Shown piece by piece: positions 46,792-56,290 of a stretch of DNA of 64,000 nt. The notes beneath the pieces are model-generated. The model was not told the origin of the DNA and made no database searches. It saw only the letters and a list, made by a program, of their open reading frames with translations. Made by a program: the position numbers and the translations under genes. The stretch covers positions 11,057,167 to 11,121,166 of the forward strand of contig CM056587.1 in NCBI GenBank assembly GCA_029721435.1, in the 5' to 3' direction. The stretch is from Gymnothorax reevesii (lineage: Eukaryota; Chordata; Actinopteri; Anguilliformes; Muraenidae). The number at the start of each line of letters is the position of its first letter. Position 1 is the first letter of the stretch.

Positions 46792-49272
46792 CCCCCCCTC
46801 TCTCCACTGGTGACGCAGCTGGAAGTTCCCCGTTCTCCGGCTCCACCTGTTTGGCTTTCGGGCGTGCACCCAGGGGCTCCCCACGCCCCTATCTCCCAGC
46901 TGCCTCGGACCGTGCCAGTGCAAGCCGGGAGAGATGGACATTTGACGTCGCGGGATTTAGCGGTTGCCCCCCTCTCATGTCCACAAGCACGCACATACAC
47001 AAAAGTTTTTTCAAAGAGAATAAATTGTGTCCCGCTGTCGCAGCCAGGCCGAGTGCCGAGGGCGCAGCTGAAAATAAAGAAAGCCAAATCTGTCACAATA
47101 AGCACGCCACCCGGGGGCCTTGTCATTCCGCCACAGGAGAGCGCCACCGCACTGCGGCTGGGCCCTCTTGTGGTGGGAGGACTGCAGGGCACGTCACCCG
47201 GGGGCTGTGTCATTCCGCCACAAGAGGGCGCCACCGCACTGCGGCTGGGCCCTCTTGTGGTGGGAGGACTGCAGGGCACGTCACCCGGGGGCTGTGTCAT
47301 TCCGCCACAAGAGGGCGCCACCGCACTGCGGCTGGGCCCTCTTGTGGTGGAAGGGCTGCAGTGCACATCACCTCTCGCCCTCAGATGGCGGAGATGGGTC
47401 GCACTGGCAGCCCCACCCTGGGTGTTGAGGACGATTTCGAGGGGGTACAGGCTGCAATTCGCCGCTGTCCCCCCGCGATTCGCCGGCGTTATACACTCCC
47501 AGGCGCGGGGAGAGTCAGCTCGTGTTTTACAGGAGGAAATTTTCTCACTGTTAAACAAAGGAGCAATCGGTGTCGTCCCTCCCGCACAATGTCAGAGCGG
47601 TTTCTACTCCAGGTATTTCCTAGTCCCCAAACGGGGGGGGAACGGTATTCGCCCTATCCTGGATTTACGGGCTCTGAACAAATATCTCAGGAAGTACAAG
47701 TTCAGGATGCTCACACACGCATCCCTGTTGCGTCTTGTACGTCAGAACGATTGGTTCACTTCAATCGATCTGAAAGACGCGTACTTCCACATTCCAATCT
47801 ATCCTCCCCACAGAAAGTTTCTGAGGTTCGCTTTCCAGGGGATCTGCTACGAGTATCGCGTGCTCCCTTTCGGTCTGTCATTAAGCCCGAGGGTGTTTGT
47901 GCGGTGCACGGAGGCAGCAATAGCCCCGCTGAGACGGCGGGGCATCCGTCTGGCCACTTACCTGGACGATTGGCTGCTTTTGGCGCAATCGGAGCAGGAA
48001 GCCAGGGCGCACACGCGTATTCTCACACAGCACCTAGTCGATCTGGGTTTTGTGATAAACGCGGAGAAAAGCATGCTGTCCCCAGCGCAAGATGCTATCT
48101 TTCTGGGGTTATCCCTGAATTCGGTGTCTTTCACAGCTCGCCTCTCGGCGGAACGGGTGAGAGCTTTCAGGGCATGCCTCGCGCTTTTTTATCCGGGCAG
48201 GTTTGTTCCATTCAGATTGTGTCTTCGGTTACTCGGTCTGATGGCGTCTGCCATCCTCGTGATCCGTCTCGGTCGCCTCCACATGAGAGAATTCCAGCTT
48301 TGGGTGGCCTCATGCGGGCTAGATCCCGTGCGTCACGGCACGCGGAGAGTCTTGGTCACACTGGAATGCGCCAGGGCGCTGCGTCACTGGCGGACTCCGT
48401 CCTTTCTGACCCAGGGGGTCCCAATGGGCTCGGTCCTGTCCAGGAAGGTGGTCACTACAGACGCCAGCCTGACGGGCTGGGGCGGAATTCACGGGGGCCG
48501 GTCTGTGAGGGGCCGCTGGAGTGTGGGCCTCCAGCAGTCTCACATAAATTTTCTGGAACTTTCAGCGGTGTTCCTCTCCCTGAAACATTTCCTTCCATCT
48601 CTCATGGGTCATCATGTCCTGGTGAGAACGGACAATACGACGACGGTGGCGTACATCAACCGTCAGGGGAGGTTGCGCTCCCGTCAGTTGCACATGCTGG
48701 CACGCAAACTGATCCTGTGGAGCTGCGGCCGTCTCCTCTCCTTGAGAGCGACGCACGTCCCGGGGGTCTTGAACACAGGCGCGGACCTGTTGTCCAGGGG
48801 TGCGCCGGTGTATGGGGAGTGGACTCTGCACCCGGAGATTGTGGAACAGATATGGGCCCGGTTCGGTCGGGCCGCGGTAGATCTGTTCGCGGCGAGAGAA
48901 AACGCGCAGTGCGCGCAGTTTTACTCTCTGCGCGGCATGGATGCTCCCCTCGGCATAGACGCACTAGCGCACGTCTGGCCGCACGTGCTTCTTTACGCGT
49001 TCCCTCCCCTGGCCTTGATATCCCCCACTCTGTCCAGAGTGAGGGAACGTGGTCACGCACTGATATTGATTGCTCCGCATTGGCCGGCGATGCATTGGCT
49101 AGCGGAAATATATCGGTTACTGTGCGCTCAGCCTTGGCAGCTCCCGCTATGCAGGGACCTGCTATCGCAGGGGGGGGGGGCGATCCTCCACCCGCACCCG
49201 GAACGCCTGGCGTTGTGGGCGTGGCCCCTGAGTGGCTCAGTCTCTCGGCTGTGGGATTGTCACAGCGTGTGA
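46792..49272 (+). CDS. DIRS Pol: reverse transcriptase, RNase H and methyltransferase-like domain
   Basis: Open in the same frame as Gag, directly after its UGA. There is no in-frame AUG until 47707, already inside the RT domain, so translation from a GTG at 46810, readthrough of the UGA or reinitiation must be invoked. RT starts around 47600: RYFLVPKRGG, RPILDLRALN, SIDLKDAYFHIPI and the catalytic TYLDDW at 47956-47973. RNase H follows (VTTDASLTGWGG near 48451, LELSAVF, VRTDNTTTVAYINRQG). The last 130 residues or so (DLFAARENAQC, WPHVLLYAFPPLALI, HPHPERLALWAWPL) match the methyltransferase-like segment of DIRS Pol. The N-terminal part contains three 29-residue repeats. No frameshift was seen. 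Confidence 0.88.
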   Translation, partial: PPLSPLVTQLEVPRSPAPPVWLSGVHPGAPHAPISQLPRTVPVQAGRDGHLTSRDLAVAPLSCPQARTYTKVFSKRINCVPLSQPGRVPRAQLKIKKAKSVTISTPPGGLVIPPQESATALRLGPLVVGGLQGTSPGGCVIPPQEGATALRLGPLVVGGLQGTSPGGCVIPPQEGATALRLGPLVVEGLQCTSPLALRWRRWVALAAPPWVLRTISRGYRLQFAAVPPRFAGVIHSQARGESARVLQEEIFSLLNKGAIGVVPPAQCQSGFYSRYFLVPKRGGNGIRPILDLRALNKYLRKYKFRMLTHASLLRLVRQNDWFTSIDLKDAYFHIPIYPPHRKFLRFAFQGICYEYRVLPFGLSLSPRVFVRCTEAAIAPLRRRGIRLATYLDDWLLLAQSEQEARAHTRILTQHLVDLGFVINAEKSMLSPAQDAIFLGLSLNSVSFTARLSAERVRAFRACLALFYPGRFVPFRLCLRLLGLMASAILVIRLGRLHMREFQLWVASCGLDPVRHGTRRVLVTLECARALRHWRTPSFLTQGVPMGSVLSRKVVTTDASLTGWGGIHGGRSVRGRWSVGLQQSHINFLELSAVFLSLKHFLPSLMGHHVLVRTDNTTTVAYINRQGRLRSRQLHMLARKLILWSCGRLLSLRATHVPGVLNTGADLLSRGAPVYGEWTLHPEIVEQIWARFGRAAVDLFAARENAQCAQFYSLRGMDAPLGIDALAHVWPHVLLYAFPPLALISPTLSRVRERGHALILIAPHWPAMHWLAEIYRLLCAQPWQLPLCRDLLSQGGGAILHPHPERLALWAWPLSGSVSRLWDCHSV
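47108..47368 (+). repeat. Three tandem 87-bp repeats inside the DIRS pol frame
   Basis: Units start at 47108, 47195 and 47282. The length is a multiple of three, so every frame stays in register. Within a unit, CCACAAGAGGGC and GCCCTCTTGTGG form a 12-bp stem with a 19-base loop. The second and third units are almost identical, and the first is more diverged. Confidence 0.95.
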
Positions 49273-50241
49273 TTTCCACTATACAAAACGCTAGGGCCCC
49301 ATCCACTAGGTCTTTGTATGACTGTAAGTGGAGGGTGTTTGAGGGGTGGTGTCACAGGAACGGCCACGTTTCTTTTCAGTGTCCGGTGAGTGCTATACTG
49401 TCATTCTTGCAGGACCTGATTGACAAAGGCAAAGCCTTCTCCACGATTAAGGTGTACTTGGCGGCGATCGCCGCCTGTCACGTGGGGTTTGAAAAGCGAA
49501 CGGCGAGTCAGCACCTGCTGGTTTGCCGTTTTATGAAGGGAGCGCGCAGGCTTCTCCCCATGTCCAGACCACTGGTGCCACCGTGGGATCTGGCTGTGGT
49601 TCTGGAGGGGCTTAAGGGCCCTCCTTTTGAGCCACTGGAAGGGGCAGACTTGAAGCACGTGTCTTTCAAGGCTGTGTTGTTGCTGGCTCTGGCTTCAGCT
49701 AAGCGAGTCAGTGACATCCATGCGCTTTCGGTGCATCCGTCATGCGCTCAGCTCTTCCCGGGAGATGTAAGGTTGATTCTGAGGCCCAACCCGGCTTTTG
49801 TGCCTAAGGTGGTGGGCTCATGTTCTCCAATTGACCTTCTGGCCTTTGCTGCCTCAACAGAGGAGCAGCAGTCGCACGCGTTATGTCCAGTCCGTGCGGT
49901 GCGCATGTACATGGACAGGACTAGGGGATTCAGGAGGAGCGATCAGCTGTTCGTCTCCTGGGCTAATCCTCATAAAGGAAAACCTAATCACTAAGCAGCG
50001 CCTATCCCATTGGGTGGTGGAGGCGATTGCTTTGGCCTATACGTGTCGGGGTTTGCAGCCGCCTGTGGGCATGCGGGCGCACTCGACTCGGGGCTTGGCC
50101 GCATCCTGGGCCTTATTCAGGGGAGTTTCTGTTCAGGACATCTGTGCAGCGGCGAGTTGGTCCTCGCCTCTCACTTTTGTCCGCTTTTATAAGCTGGACG
50201 TTTCCGCCCCGTGCGTGGCACGCGCGGTTCTGCTGTCCTGA
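49221..50241 (+). pseudogene. DIRS tyrosine recombinase, frameshifted
   Basis: The N-terminal and first catalytic part lies in the frame ending at a UAA at 49992-49994. It includes a SAM-like core-binding region (STRSLYDCKWRVFEGW, FLQDLIDKGKAFSTIKVYL) and the first catalytic arginine in ASAKRVSDIHAL. The remainder (HSTRG with the catalytic H and R, and the tyrosine in FVRFYKL) continues one frame over, to a UGA at 50239-50241. The switch falls between about 49970 and 49994. All catalytic residues of the R..HxxR..Y set are visible but split, so this copy cannot make the full enzyme unless the frame change is bypassed or is an assembly error. The gene overlaps the end of pol by about 50 bases. 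Confidence 0.85.
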
Positions 50242-50312
50242 CTGGAACAGATTGCTTCTCTCTGGGTTGGTGGACGCTGGATAAGCTTGTCTGGCAATAC
50301 GGGAGCTACGAT

Positions 50313-50409
50313 ATCCCATAGTGAGACATCGAGCGAAATATTATGAAAGAGAACTTTAGGTTATTTACATAACCCCGGTTCTCTGAGTAATATGAGTGAG
50401 ATGTCTCAC
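50313..50409 (+). other. DIRS internal complementary region
   Basis: Bases 50313-50355 are the exact reverse complement of the left end (44605-44647). Bases 50352-50409 are the exact reverse complement of the right end (50592-50649). The two halves overlap by the four bases AACT. In DIRS replication this region is thought to bridge the two ends of the linear intermediate and allow circle formation before recombinase-mediated integration. Confidence 0.95.
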
Positions 50410-50431
50410 CAGACAACCCTTCTTGCTGGGG

Positions 50432-50601
50432 CGAGTGAGAAGAGGTGCTTATCTTGAATGACGTGGTGCCGTCCGCATGAGCTATTTAAGGTGGGTGTAC
50501 CACCTGGGCGGACGGACACGTTCACCAGCCAATCAGGATTGGCGTAATGAGATTAATGCTTCTGAGGCTGCAGCGAGGCGTGCATCCCATAGTGAGACAT
50601 C
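50432..50601. repeat. DIRS right inverted terminal repeat
   Basis: Complement of 44630-44794. The unmatched outermost segments beyond the repeat (44605-44629 and 50602-50649) differ between the two ends, as in other DIRS elements. Confidence 0.9.
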
Positions 50602-50649
50602 TCACTCATATTACTCAGAGAACCGGGGTTATGTAAATAACCTAAAGTT

Positions 50650-50757
50650 TTCAGAGCTGTTGTAATGGTAATTTAAATGAATGATTGAAAATCGGTCATG
50701 GCCAGTATTTTCAAAGGATGGGTTTGAGCCTTCCCTTTACGTACTTCACCAGCCGTC
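50650..50757 (+). repeat. Unnamed dispersed repeat, right part
   Basis: Homologous to about 16253-16360. It contains AATGGTAATTTAAAT, AATGATTGAAAA, GGTTTGAGCC and CACCAGCCG. It completes the copy split by the DIRS element. Confidence 0.8.
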
Positions 50758-53739
50758 ACTGCCGTCTATATAATCTCAAATCATAGTATTGTTACCTCTT
50801 TTTCGTTATGTCTTAATCATAATTGGGAATGTATTGGTATTTAAGAATGAATGCATGCAAAAATAAAGCAAAATGGCAAAATCGTGGCCACTGTTGAAAA
50901 ATCAACATTTTAAGTTTAAGAGAAGCAATCTGAGTTTTATAGGGTTCTGGGGTTTATTTTGAAATTCTAGTCGAATTGAGTGAAAAAAACGGGATTTTAG
51001 AATTTGGCCAGTCGGTGACTAAAATTTGGGTCAAATACACTGGCCCGAAAAACTCGCTTTACGAAGCCAAACAACGCTTTTTCCTTAAACACCTAATTTG
51101 CACAAAAAAGACTTCAAACAATTAATCTATAATGGATTTCTGGTTTTAGAGGATTTTCTTGACAGCTAATTAGTGCATTCTTGTAGAGTCAAATAATAAC
51201 TAGGTAGTTTACCGTGAAAACTAGAATGGCTCTAGCACTGGGGGCAGTGATTTTCATTGCTTCAAAATCAAGATTTACAGCCTTGTTGCATGATATGTCA
51301 AATATATCAAATCCTTTTTTGGCGTCTTAAGTGAGCGCCTTAGAATTTGCCCACGAACCCAGCCAAATTCTGTCAAATTGGTACGGTGAGTGACCATTTA
51401 CTTGACCCTTTTATTTTGAAGCGTAGTGCAAAATCCCCAATAAAACACAATAACATTACTATGAAATACAAACATAATAGTTTGGTGTGACTTACTTTCC
51501 GAGAGTGGTCACTCAACAGCAATTCTGGATGGACTGTTGCGTTGCTTAGGCATTCTTTGGCGTTCAAAATACCAGGACGAAGGGTTCGTTAAGCATTATT
51601 CACATGTTGAGGAGCGGTAGCCAAATTTATAACGCAGAAAATCTCAAAAACCAGACACAGATGATCCACTGCTATTTTCATAGTTTAAACCTCTGGAATC
51701 TAGTTCCTAATTGAACTCCTTCAGCTAAGTGGTGGAATTCACGCATTCATGAAATAAAGCTTATTTGACTAAAGGTATAACTTTGGAATATTTAACAGAA
51801 TAAATTGAATGAATTGACATGTTTGAATTACGAAAGCGTGACATTACAAAGAGGAAAAACCCAAACTGACTGAATTTAACAGTTAAATCAACGCATTGTT
51901 TCCTTATTTTAACTATCGGTGGAGTCCTGTGTGCATTTAACTGTGGTTCACACTAAACATACACATAACTTTGGTGTAAACTTATAAAATTACGGTTAAA
52001 GTAACTGACAAAAAAAAAAAAAATGGTGTCAGTCAAACTAACTGCCAAAAAAGGTGCATGTTTATGAAAGCATATGTACGAAATTTTATGCCAACAACAA
52101 TAAAAGGAAATCATCAGCCAATAAACAGTGGTGTGGAAAATGTCAGAAAGCCATGCATAAGGTGGTATTGAGTATCAGTATCCGTATCAATATTAACTCT
52201 GGAAAATGCAGCATCCCAATTTTCTTATCTTCGCATAGTGCGTTGTCAAAGAAAAAGCCAAAAGGGATTACACAGTACATCCGTTCCTCTCTCATATTAC
52301 CTCTTATTCCCGCTTACGCTTTATGGAATGAATCACAGGAGTGTTAGTGCTTTTTTTAGGCAGTGAAATCGTAGCATTTGTAGATGCTGGTCTACACAGC
52401 CATTTTTACACATTGACAGCCCTTTGTTTTCTCAGTCATATTCCTTTTTGGAGTGGATTTTATTCTCTTATACAGTGAATGTGGCAAAGTAGGCTGCATT
52501 TGCACATCCATCACTTTGACTGTCCAAACTATGAACTTGATTTACAAATGCATGAGTAGGAATATTGGTATCCAGATTATCATTTTCACTTGTTAATACA
52601 GTATGTTTACCCTTTAAAATGAAATGACTGCACATTTAAAAAAATAACTTCCCCACTTAGTGGATTATGTGAGGATTGAAACCAAAATTAAAACAGGACC
52701 CATTTAAATGGTCTTATTTCCTTAATGTGTTTTTCCAGTAATCATTTGAATCACATTGTGGAGTTCATTTAATCATAAATACAAAAAAAAAAGAAAAAAG
52801 TCCTAAAGTAAATATGCCTGTGTTAAAATCTAAATAATCATCTGACTTGGAGATTATGGCAGTACAAGAATGCAAATCAGACTGGCATAAATTCTCTCAA
52901 AAATGTACTTATATTATGCTTTGCTGCACTAATATTCACAACCATTAACCATATTACTGTAATGATTCCACCGAAGAATCAGGTGCAGAGGCAGAGAACA
53001 ATGCAATAGTAGGATTTTTTAAAAATAGTATCATGGTAACAGTGGGACAGAGCCCAGAAGAGGAAAGCACAGCTCAGATGTTGTGGTCCAATGGCTTACC
53101 AGGATAAGAGTCTGATGGAGTGCATACATCACCAGAGCCAAACTGTCCCAGGACAGGAAGAAGTAGCTTTGGGGGAATGCGGCTCCAGTTCTGATGACCA
53201 CAGAAGGATTGGGAGCTTTTTCCTCATATACTGGACTGAGGAACATATTTTGTCAGGATTAACAAGAATGCTGTCCAGGAGACTGTGAGACAGGCTTGAG
53301 AGCTTGTTCTTATCTACAAAATAGGGTTGGTAACTTCAGTATATTACTATCACTAAAAGTCACATTTTACGTTCAAAAGGCAAAGGCCCATATTCTGAAG
53401 TCAGTTTAAATGTAGCTTATTCGTTGATTACATCGACACTTAAACCTGAGGTGTAAGATTCACTTTCTAATGTACGGTTTACCGTTGCATAGGTCTTTAA
53501 ACTAGATGTAGGGTTGGTTTAAGTTTGATTTAACTGTCTTTTGGATGTTCTCAAGCAATTGGCAGCTGCTGGGCCAGAGGCCCCATTGGTTGACAGAAAA
53601 AAACCCCTTTAAACCTCCATAGATTAATTAATGATAGAATAATGAGTCCAATCACAGTATAGACCACTGCGAAACAACTACAGCCAGACTCAAAGAGGAA
53701 ATCAAGTCATTTGGAGACCATGGTGGATGTCTATCTCTG
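50758..53739. other. Non-coding stretch, nothing recognised
   Basis: AT-rich. No recognisable domain in any frame. Confidence 0.5.
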
Positions 53740-53975
53740 TTCTACATGTCTATGTTGCATGTCTGTATTGTAACGCTATGTTGCATCTCTGCACAGCATG
53801 ACTGTGTTGCATGTCTGTGTTACATCTCTGTGTTTTCTCTCTGTGCTGGATGTCATTTTTTTTGTGTCTTTTTGTTTCATATCTGTGTTGTGTCTCTATG
53901 CTGCATGTCTGTGGTGCATCTTTGTTCTGATTGTCAGTGTTGCATCTCTGTAGTTCATGTCTGTGCTGCATAACT
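53740..53975. repeat. Degenerate minisatellite
   Basis: Repeated CATGTCTGTGTTG-like and CATCTCTGTG-like units with a period near 11-22 bases. The cysteine-rich ORFs over it are by-products of the repeat. Confidence 0.75.
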
Positions 53976-54439
53976 CTCCTCTGGGTCTGTATAAAGCTGC
54001 CCTTTGCAGGTGATGCCCCCACATCCCCCACCCCATGAGCTTTGATGACTGGTGGGGCCCCCCAGCAGGGCCTGTTTGTGCCATTCAGGTGGTCATGCGA
54101 AGTAACAGATGTGGCTGAGCCGACAGATGGCAGATTGACCCGGAAAACATGCCCTTTATCTTGGGATCAGGCTGCAGCTCATGGGTATTATTCCACAAAC
54201 CAACATCTAAATGGAACTGCCATCATACCCCATTAATCTGGGACTGCAACCAGCCATGTTAGTGCCTTGTCAGGACATATCTGTCTTCATACACAAGCAG
54301 ACTAAAAGTGCCTTTTGATGAAGCTCTTCATATATTTTAATATTATATGTCACTGAAGATGACGTATAGTCTCAAGTGATTTATATTTGGAGGGATCAGT
54401 GAATAAAAATATCAACAAACTGGGACTTGAAAGCTTGTT

Positions 54440-56290
54440 TTACATTGTTGACTAGGGCCTGGAAGACGGCTGGGGCGTTGGTGAGCCCGAATGGCATACA
54501 CCCTGGGGGTGTTAAAAGAAATCTTCTACTCATCCCCTTTCCTTAAACAGACCAGGTAGGTGGTCCGTAGATCCAGTTTAGTGAAGATGTTGGCCCTTTA
54601 GAGGAGTTTGAATGCAGTGGACACGAGGGAAGAGGATAGTGATTCTTCTGGGTGATGTCCTTAAAACCCCCGTAGTCAATGCATGGGCGGAGGGAACCAT
54701 CCTTCTTTCCCACAGGTAAGAAACCAGCCCCGGCAGTTGAAGATAAAGGGCAGATGATGCCAGCTGCCAGCGCTTCATTTAGGTATTCTCCGTGGCTTCA
54801 GTCTCAAGCTTGGAGAGGGAGAACAGTCTCCCTTTAGGGGGCATAGTTTCTGGTATGAGGTCAATAGCACAGTCGTACAGGTGATGAGGTGGCAGGCAGA
54901 TGGCAGGGGATTTGCTGAAGACCTCCTTTTGATCCAGGTATTCGGGTGGATCCAGGTACGGGATTTCTTCAGGAACAGAAGCAGGGACAGGTGAAGCTCC
55001 AGTCTGGAATCTCATGTCTCCTCTAGTCCACCTCCTGGGTGTGCTTAGCCATCCAGGGGTGCCCCAGGATAACAGGAGAGTGAGGGGAATGGATAAGGAA
55101 GAGTCTGATGCTCTCCTGGTGGTAACCGGAGATCAGAAGCTTGAGGGAAATCATGGAGTTTGTGATGTGGCCAATTTTCTGACCATTAAGGGAGTTTGCC
55201 ACTAGAAGGGACTATACTCTCTGTAATGGGATTCTCCATCGCGCAGCTGTTGCAGCATCCATGAAACTCTCCTCAGCTCCTGAGTCCATGAGAGCCCAAG
55301 TCTTCTTGGCGCCCCCTTCCCACTCCAGGGTAACAGGTAGGCAGGTGCGGTTCTTTGAGGAGATTTCGACCTAAGATGCGCCCACTTGTGCTCCTCTCCT
55401 CACTAGTGGGTGTTGCCTTTTCAAAGACACCATGATATGTAATGTCCAGCTCCGCCGCAGTACAGACAGGCTTGTTCCCAGATGCGCTGTTCTCACTCCT
55501 CCTTGGACAGCTTGGCTCAGTACACTTGCATGGGTTCAGGCTCAGAAGGGGATTTGGAAGAGGGGGAATCCACAGAAAGTGGTGGTGACTTGCTCTGGAA
55601 CATTAGCGTAACTGGAACTGGGCGGATTACTCATCTGCGGTAATCCAGCTGAGAATTGACTCGAATGGCCAGGTTGATGAGCTAGTCCAGGTCTTCGGGC
55701 AGATCGTGGGTCCGGAGTTTGTCCTTGATGTTCTCCGACAGTACTTAGAGGAAGGCGTCATATAGGGCCCGCTTCTCCCAGCCGTTGACGGTGGCTAGGG
55801 TCTGGAAATCAATGGCATAGTCAGAAACAGACTTGGCCTCCTAACAGATGCGTAGAGTCTCCCTCCCGGCTTCATGCTAATGCTTTCATCGGTCAAAGAT
55901 CCGCCTCATCTCCTTGGCGAGAAGTTCCGCTGACTGGACGCAGGGTGGCTGCGGTGACTCCCAAGTCGTGATCGCCCACTGCTTAGCCCTCCCAGTGAGC
56001 TGTGTGATGACACATTCCACTTGGGACTGCTCAGTGGAGAAAGTGCTGGGCTGCAGGCTGAAAATGAGCTCACACTGCGTCAAGAAGGCTCAGCAGTTGC
56101 CAGGTTCGCCTGCATACTTCACAGGAGGGGGCAGACGAGGTTCATGGAACAGGACAGGAGACAGAGTACAAGCAGCTGAAGGAGCAGGAGAAGGTTGTGG
56201 TTGAGGAGCAGGGGTGAGCTGGTTAGCCCGCACAAAAGGGGCCAGGTCCGTCACGCTGTGGGACAGGGTCTGCAGGTGCTGCATTACCGT
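54440..56290 (-). pseudogene. Gypsy gag-pol remnant (broken, truncated)
   Basis: Read on the minus strand in order: Gag pieces (EPRLPPPVKYAGEPGNC; then [28 protein letters not shown] and KEMRRIFDR at 55886-56083), a decayed protease region, the Pol linker (EVFSKSPAICLPPHHLYDCA, 54779-55015) and RT pieces down to about 54440. All are close in type to the complete element at 9344, with stops and frame changes throughout. The RT core end, RNase H, integrase and 3' LTR are missing. Confidence 0.85.

Larger units (their letters stand above)
44605..50649 (+). mobile_element. Nearly complete DIRS-type (tyrosine recombinase) retrotransposon
   Basis: A 6045-bp element with inverted terminal repeats (44630-44794 and 50432-50601), Gag, RT/RNase H and tyrosine recombinase regions, and an internal complementary region (50313-50409) that matches both outer ends. 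It has no LTR, integrase, A-tail or target duplication, all as expected for DIRS. The left end is AGTTCTC and the right end is CCTAAAGTT. Comparison with the unoccupied repeat at 16 kb places the insertion after GATAATG. The recombinase frame is broken, so the copy may depend on others. Confidence 0.93.

Noticed and set aside
46659..47558. 299-codon minus-strand open frame over the DIRS gag-pol junction
   Set aside because: Low-complexity, proline/serine-rich product created by GC-rich sequence and the 87-bp repeats. No recognisable domain.
53746..53973. Small cysteine-rich protein
   Set aside because: The cysteine pattern is produced by translation of the TGTCTGTGTTG-type minisatellite.
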